Shown here in pieces: positions 58,767 through 64,000 of a stretch of 64,000 bases of DNA. Numbering within the stretch: the stretch's first letter is position 1; every line of letters begins with the position of its first letter. The position numbers and the translations under genes are program-made. Origin of the DNA: Prostheceraeus crozeri (lineage: Eukaryota; Platyhelminthes; Polycladida; Euryleptidae); assembly GCA_907163375.1 (NCBI GenBank), contig CAJQUW010003210.1, forward strand, positions 1 to 64,000, written 5' to 3'. The notes beneath the pieces were generated by a model, which was given only the letters and a program-made list of their open reading frames with translations, was not told the DNA's origin and searched no databases.

Positions 58767-59070
58767 AGGCTGGTTTCCAATGGGTCGTAGGTCGCTTCAC
58801 CGTCTGCGCTGTCGCGTGAACTTTGACGTCACAATTATCTTCCTTTTTTCTTGTGGCAAGAACGCTCTACGTTCATGGCGCTGGAATATTTGCAGTCACA
58901 ATGGGCACTGCATTGCATGCGACGTCACAAGGATGACATACATGTCAAAGCAGCAGACAATGATTGAAAGCCTTGCGAGTTGAAACGCAGCTGCGTTAAA
59001 CATTTGACAAATCAGGGCGCACTATTGCGGAAACTGAGCTTACGACGCGTGACCCATTGGAAGCCAGCCT
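58767..59070. mobile_element. 304-bp PIF/Harbinger-like MITE, TSD TAA
   Basis: AGGCTGGTTTCCAATGGGTC at the left and GACCCATTGGAAGCCAGCCT at the right are inverted with one mismatch in 20 bp. TAA is duplicated at 58764-58766 and 59071-59073, the T-W-A target of PIF/Harbinger. Core is G+C-rich with several GTCGC and GCGAC strings. Confidence 0.85.
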
Positions 59071-59472
59071 TAATACGAAGCATTTTGCAGATGAAGTCAC
59101 ATGGCCTTCAGAAATACGATGACATCATGCAAGGTTCTTCCATGAACACGTTTATCCCAATTGAATATGAAGCCAGCGCATGTGGAATTTCAGTGTAGTA
59201 AACATGTAGAAAGATTAGTCATGTCGGATGTCACTATCTCTCAAAGAGCAACGTGACTTCCAACATAGCAGATTTAACAGTTCTGATCTACGAATCAGAT
59301 TTTCCAAGGTTTTATTCATATGCTGTGCTAGATAACATGAATCTGCAGCATTGTGCAATGGAACCGTTATGGGTTGAAACATAGATTATTTATGGGTAAA
59401 TGCATACGAAAGTTGGAACCTTACCCATGAAAAAAAGCTTCAAAGGTTTCACATGATAATATACCTTTGCGC
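59071..59472. other. No gene recognised
   Basis: Nothing repetitive or coding found. Confidence 0.5.
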
Positions 59473-59690
59473 TTCCAATTTGGTCAAATGTAATTTCGAA
59501 TTAGTCTGATTCGTTTCAAGTAATTTCTATTTAGTCGGTGGAGTCTAAAGTAATTTAATTTCGTCAAAAGTAAAAATGCAGTTAGTCAAAGTAAAATCGA
59601 TCGGTCAAAGTAATCATCAAATTAGTCATAGATAATTTTGCTTGTTAAAGTAATTTCAATTTAATCAAAGTAAAATCATTTAATTCCATT
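59473..59690 (+). repeat. Degenerate tandem AATTTAGTCAAAGTAATTT units
   Basis: About eight units of 22-30 bp, each with AGTCAAAGTAA or a variant. The same string in inverse (CCTTTGACTAAATT) occurs once at about 60884-60897 on the other side of the transposase, so the array is likely an amplified transposon end. Confidence 0.7.
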
Positions 59691-59704
59691 TGTGTATGTT
59701 TTAT

Positions 59705-60767
59705 TCAATCGTATATATCATCTCTACGAATACATGCTGGAATGTACTTCATCACATGAGTCAGAAAACTATTGCACTTCTGAATATTAACAACCGGTAA
59801 ACAGCTCTCCAATTCACGCGAAACAACACGAATCCTTCGCAGTTGTAGATTACCAGGAGAAGTACGATTGTAAATTTCAGCTTGAATATGTGGCTCCGAC
59901 AAACTTCGTTTCACAGCCGCTTTCAAGCAGGATCCTGCCATCTCACAAGCATTTAGAAAAGGAGAATTTGTCGGAAGATGTCGAAGATAGCCTTGCTGCT
60001 GATTACCGAATCCTGGAGCATCCATGTGAGGCCTGGCGTTGTCACATAAAACAACGTAGTTAACATTGACGATGGCCATTAATTCACCAAGTTCAACCAA
60101 AAAATCATTGAATCTTTCTTTGGTCATTCCGCCAGCGAAGATGGAATAATGGACAACACCAAGTATGGGACTTACAGCCAAGCAGATGGTGACATTTTGA
60201 CCTCTTTGTCCTTCTACGATACGAACCGCGCGATCACCGCATATGGATCTTCCTTTAGTTCTGGCTGTCCACACATTGCATCCAAACTCATCAAGAAACA
60301 CCTTGTGTGTATGCAGACCGTCACCCATCATCCAATTGGCGAAGACACTTCTCTCTTCCTTTACTTGAGGTGTATTCCACTGCACCGGTGCTACCCGAAC
60401 ATCTTTGAGAGTATAAAACATGCCATCAATTTGCTTACTGATGCATTGATGACTGACAGCAGGTTTATCGGGTAAGTCCACACGCAAAGAGCTCCTTCAG
60501 CTCTTTGAGTGTGATAGTTGGCTTCTCTTCTATTTTTGATATCAAATAGAATCTCATTTCATCGTCGAACTTGTGATGTCTTGCCCCTCCTCGATTCTGC
60601 CGCTCTACTCTACCGTTCATCATGAAATTAACTATGATGTTACGAGCAGTTTGACGGGAAATGTTTAAATTTCTTGCCAACTCTTGATAATCTCGACCTT
60701 CAATGAAGGCGTCAACCAAACGTTGGCGATCAACATTGTTGATAGTTTGATAAGCTCCCCTCAGCAT
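59705..60767 (-). pseudogene. mariner/IS630-type transposase with one frameshift
   Basis: The N-terminal part (60465-60767) has a helix-turn-helix: QRLVDAFIEGRDYQELARNL, ISRQTARNII, then the linker GRVERQNRGGARHHKFDDEM. After a frameshift near 60480 the DDE_3 domain follows: FLDEFG (first Asp), VVLCDNARPHM (second Asp), LPTNSPFLNACEMAGSCLKA, where the glutamate of the usual N-P-x-E-N is kept in NACEMAG. Spacing from the second Asp to this Glu is 32 residues. Typical pattern elsewhere is LPPYSPFLNPIE, so a few sites are substituted. First ATG at 60767. Probably a young pseudogene, since only one frame change is evident. Confidence 0.9.
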
Positions 60768-60905
60768 ATTCAGTGATGCCAGATTGACTGCAGATTTTCA
60801 TTAGAGCCTTTGGTATATATACCTACAGAAACCAGATTGACCAGAATGACACGTTCGCTGAACACTGATCAATATGAAATCCCTTTGACTAAATTGATTG
60901 TGATT

Positions 60906-61332
60906 TGCAAAAGCTTAATAGTAATAAAAGTAAAATCTTAATGCTTATTCTCGCACAATCAATGTCAATTGCTGTAATTTGAAATAATTGCCATCGGTAC
61001 ATGAAGAAAAGCATTGTGGCTAAGCTATGATCAAAACTATGATTGATTGATTTGATGACAGCTTTATCAAGATGAACTTGATAGCAATCTGAACAATTTA
61101 TTCTGTGTATCTTTTCCATTATATTTTCAATATTCTAAAAATTCCTGAATATATATTTTGATAGTTGTAAATCCGCTATGGAGTGCTTCATGCAAGTAAT
61201 TAGACCTGTCTGGCTTCGGGATCCCGAAAAAGTTTTGGTTGGGATCAGGATTGGAACATTGGAACTCCACACGATCATGCTTTTGACACCGCACTATGAT
61301 TTGAGACTTCATCATACCGGCAAACCTAATTA
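60906..61332. other. No gene recognised
   Basis: At 61217 TTCGGGATCCCGAA is a perfect 14-bp palindrome; otherwise plain. Confidence 0.5.
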
Positions 61333-62338
61333 TGGCTCGACGGAGGATAAATGACCCTCATCGAGCAATAAATACTATCATGCTATACATTCCTATGTAT
61401 CGCTACATGGCTGTTGAAATTTCCTATCCCACTGTAGTTGTATGCAATGTATTCGTTGTATGCAGACGTATATTTCAGGACATAGAAATAGAACAATTGA
61501 TTCTGAAATACTAGCCAAATATTTTGATAAGCAACGCCAGGATAACTTGATTCACTTTGAGCTTTATATAATGGAACGATCACAGAATTAGACAGGTCGT
61601 CTCTTCTTCTGTTTGACTAGAAAGGAAACATTGGAACATGTAGCGTTAATGAAATGGCACAATCTGCTGACATAGTACCTTAGCAATCAAACAATGAGCA
61701 GCCAGTTCAACATCAAACACGCCAAATTGTGCGACGTGTCAGTAACTGTTATCAACCGTATCACACAGCGAAGAGACACAGTCGATGTCAAGTTCTGAAG
61801 AGAAGTTTGTGAACGTTTTTTCGTGCGCCTGCTAACATTTTTTAAAATGATCGGAGGGCCCAACATTATCGAGAAAGCTTTTGCGCATTGATCTGATTTC
61901 TTCGAATCTGAAGTAATCATGGCGATCGAAGCATTTTGAAGAAATTCACAGCAATCCGCAAGCGACGCATGACTATTTTTCCTATCTCTGCAAGGCATTG
62001 AAAATTTCTCTTCGCCCACTTAATAGGCTCCTCCACGTGCCATCGTTTTGAATAAGTTTGCATTTCTGGCAAACTGACACGGTTAAACAATCCATTTCTG
62101 TGGGAACGATTGGGAAACCAGTACTATGTTATTTTATGCCATTATGATAGCCATATTTTAAGCCATAGAAATCGATCTTTTATCAATGGCATTTATCTGC
62201 CCTCCTATGTATGACGGAGTGTTGAAACCGTGCAATGATTCATCTCCGCAGCGCTGTCAAACAAAAAGGTAGTCATCGCACTCAAGGCTTTATCTCGATC
62301 TTCGGTCTAGACGAAACTTAGAGTGCGATGACTATCAC
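61333..62338 (+). repeat. Large dispersed repeat, copy 2 (partner at 8.51-9.37 kb)
   Basis: Same order of blocks as copy 1 in opposite orientation, split here by the element at 61581-62102. The final part, 62268-62338, is the same hairpin (GGTAGTCATCGCACTC ... GAGTGCGATGACTATC). Confidence 0.72.
61581..62102. mobile_element. 522-bp element with CACAGAA ends, 8-bp TSD GGAACGAT
   Basis: CACAGAATTAGAC at the left and ATCCATTTCTGTG at the right; GGAACGAT at 61573-61580 and 62103-62110. Copy 1 of the host repeat has the single site (ATCGTTCC, 9097-9104) without insertion. Related to 37087-37610. Ends resemble the CATAGAAAT family, so a P-type origin is likely. Minus-strand frames in the two copies do not agree, so it is non-coding. 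Confidence 0.88.
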
Positions 62339-64000
62339 ATATACTACGTTCTGAAGCACGTCGATATCTCGCAAGGAGCTGATCCGGTCTCTAAGAGTTG
62401 ACACATCAAGTCAACGTCACCAGCGTTTTAGATGCATAGTATTTTTCACAATCAAAGCAATTGGACGCGTCGCATTTGAAGATCATAGTGCGTTCGATAA
62501 AGTTTCGCTTGCTTCAATAAAAAATCAATTTTGAAAATTTAACATTAAAAGTAAATTACAACAAATAGTTTCAATGAAATTATTTCTTACAATAAAATGG
62601 AAATTCAAATTCTGTGCTACGACTTGTGTGTCTGAGAGACTCTGAAAGGAGAAACAGATGTTCAAAGAAACAGACTAAAACACAAAACAAAGGTTCATTA
62701 AAATTGATGATTCCGACTCAGCTTCAAAATTTACGACTTGAAGATGATAAGGAATTCAAATTTTTGATTTCCATATCCTCACTTCTCAAACAATTTCAAA
62801 TTCATGTGTTTTCTAGACTGTAGAGAAAAGTTTTGAAACGAGCAGCACAGCTGCAGGTAGAGTAGGTATTTATTTGACTTGTGCTTCAATTGTAGTTGCG
62901 AATACATATCAAAGAGGTTCATATTGATGTAGTTTTGATTTTGTATTAACTTTAAGGCGATCATCCAACAACAAGAAATCAGCTATAAATAGAAAATGTC
63001 TGAACTTTCATCCATTGTTCGCAATAAGTAAAGACTCTATCACTTTCCTCTGCTGCTGCTAATTACGCATAAATAGGTAAGACAAAAGGAGTACATCATG
63101 CTCCCTGTGCTTCTCCAAGTGCAGCCCGTCTAAGAAATAAAATGAATAATGTTATTTTAAGTAACAATTTATTACTCTTTCGGCTTACTTTGCGCAAGTA
63201 GCTGAAAGACGTGTTGTTAATCAATTATGGATTCCAGTAGTATATCTGAATGGGTTGTAGTTCGGAAATTGACAAGATAGGTAGATAGAGTGGAGAGAGG
63301 GAAAGAGGGAGAAAGTAGCGTTGTTGGCCGACAGGTTTCGTTTGAAAAGGATGTCAACTCCGAATAGAGTCACCACAATGATAGAGGAAAAGATAGAGAG
63401 AAAGGTGAAACGAAAAATGTTTCCTCAAACGGCAGGGTTAACTAGAAAATTTATTCACTCCTGCACCACAAAAGAAGGAAAGAAGAAAAGGAAAACTCTC
63501 AACCGACAGGATGCTTTTTGAGAGAGTGACAGACGGACGGACAGAGAGAGAGAAGAAGGATGGGTTGTTCTCAACCTGAACAATTACCAAACTAACGACT
63601 TGGCTTGAATTTTGAAGCTCCCGCATATGCTCCTATGCTGAAGAATTGTAGCTCATTCTCTGTTTTCATAGACGATAAGGCAATGTCTATATGAATGAGA
63701 CCGATGGAATAAGAGGTTATGCAACCTGCTGTGATGAAGTATGCCTATCTGAAAAGTGCACGGTATCTGTGAATATTTCTTCATGCTCTCTTTTCGTTAA
63801 TGAATCACAATTAGAGTGGCGGAGCGATATTCAAAATCAAAATTTATGCCTCAGAATAACTGCTAATGATAATATTTGAATTCCATCATGTGTATTTTAA
63901 TAAAATTTACCTGGAAGATCTGTTATTAATTATATGGAATTTATCGGAATGAAAGATTTTGTAATACGATCAAAATCTTGCAAGTGTCTGATATTAGATT
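62339..64000. other. No gene; purine-rich tracts
   Basis: 63260-63320 and 63520-63560 hold GA-rich runs (GAGAGAGGGAAAGAGGGAG, GAGAGAGAGAAGAAGG). Frames present (63321-63521, 63691-63879) show no motifs. Confidence 0.5.

Larger units (their letters stand above)
59473..60905 (-). mobile_element. mariner/IS630-type element with an expanded end
   Basis: Limits are set by the AGTCAAAG array on one side and its single inverse on the other. Flanking TA duplications could not be fixed because the array has many candidate ends. About 1.4 kb, usual for the group. Confidence 0.55.

Noticed and set aside
58534-58983. 149-residue gene
   Set aside because: Half of the frame lies inside the Harbinger-like MITE with its TAA duplication; composition follows the repeat.

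Overview
This window reads as intergenic DNA from an animal, most likely an invertebrate. The support is spliceosomal-style introns inside transposase remnants, LINE fragments of the CR1/Jockey type, tRNA-derived SINE heads, P/THAP9-like, hAT, mariner and piggyBac-like DNA transposons, and the end of a Polinton (Maverick). The sequence alone does not name a phylum. I see no intact host gene. The best host-exon candidate is a short terminal exon at 58.05-58.19 kb, and it is weak.

Layout. 0-2.84 kb: the end of a Polinton, much richer in A+T than the rest. It holds the tail of a probable capsid-type protein, an intact A32-like packaging ATPase, a convergent membrane/coiled-coil protein, then a terminal block of direct and inverted repeats. 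3-23 kb: decayed elements with few coding remains. These include a hAT C-terminal scrap, several MITEs with clear target-site duplications (TSDs), a TTAA-flanked element, an 1.1 kb hAT-like element with an 8-bp TSD, and an inverted SINE cluster broken by a MITE. 23.4-24.9 kb: a BED-finger hAT transposase pseudogene. 25.2-29.7 kb: a P-superfamily element with 35-bp inverted ends and a 7-bp (or 8-bp) TSD. Its left end is split by a 1.4 kb foldback element that duplicated TA, and it carries a frameshifted, intron-containing P-like transposase. 31-40 kb: foldback elements, a piggyBac-like MITE whose empty site is preserved in a relative 17 kb away, and two minisatellites (52 bp and 67 bp). 43-48 kb: three LINE remnants, one nearly full length with a stop codon inside the reverse transcriptase YxDD box. 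50-54 kb: MITEs. 54.6-57.5 kb: a transposon with about 165-bp inverted ends and a DDE/RNase H-like transposase of a family I cannot assign. 58-62 kb: a PIF/Harbinger-like MITE, a mariner/IS630-type pseudogene, and a large dispersed repeat whose partner lies at 8.5-9.4 kb. Comparing the two gives another perfect insertion/empty-site pair.

The elements do not form one pathway. The window is best read as a stack of nested insertions whose order can be recovered from TSDs: SINE before P-type MITE, P-like element before foldback, GGG-ended element before piggyBac-like MITE, 8.5/61 kb repeat before its two separate insertions. Only the Polinton genes at the left edge look intact; every transposase or reverse transcriptase listed elsewhere is broken by a frameshift, stop or deletion.
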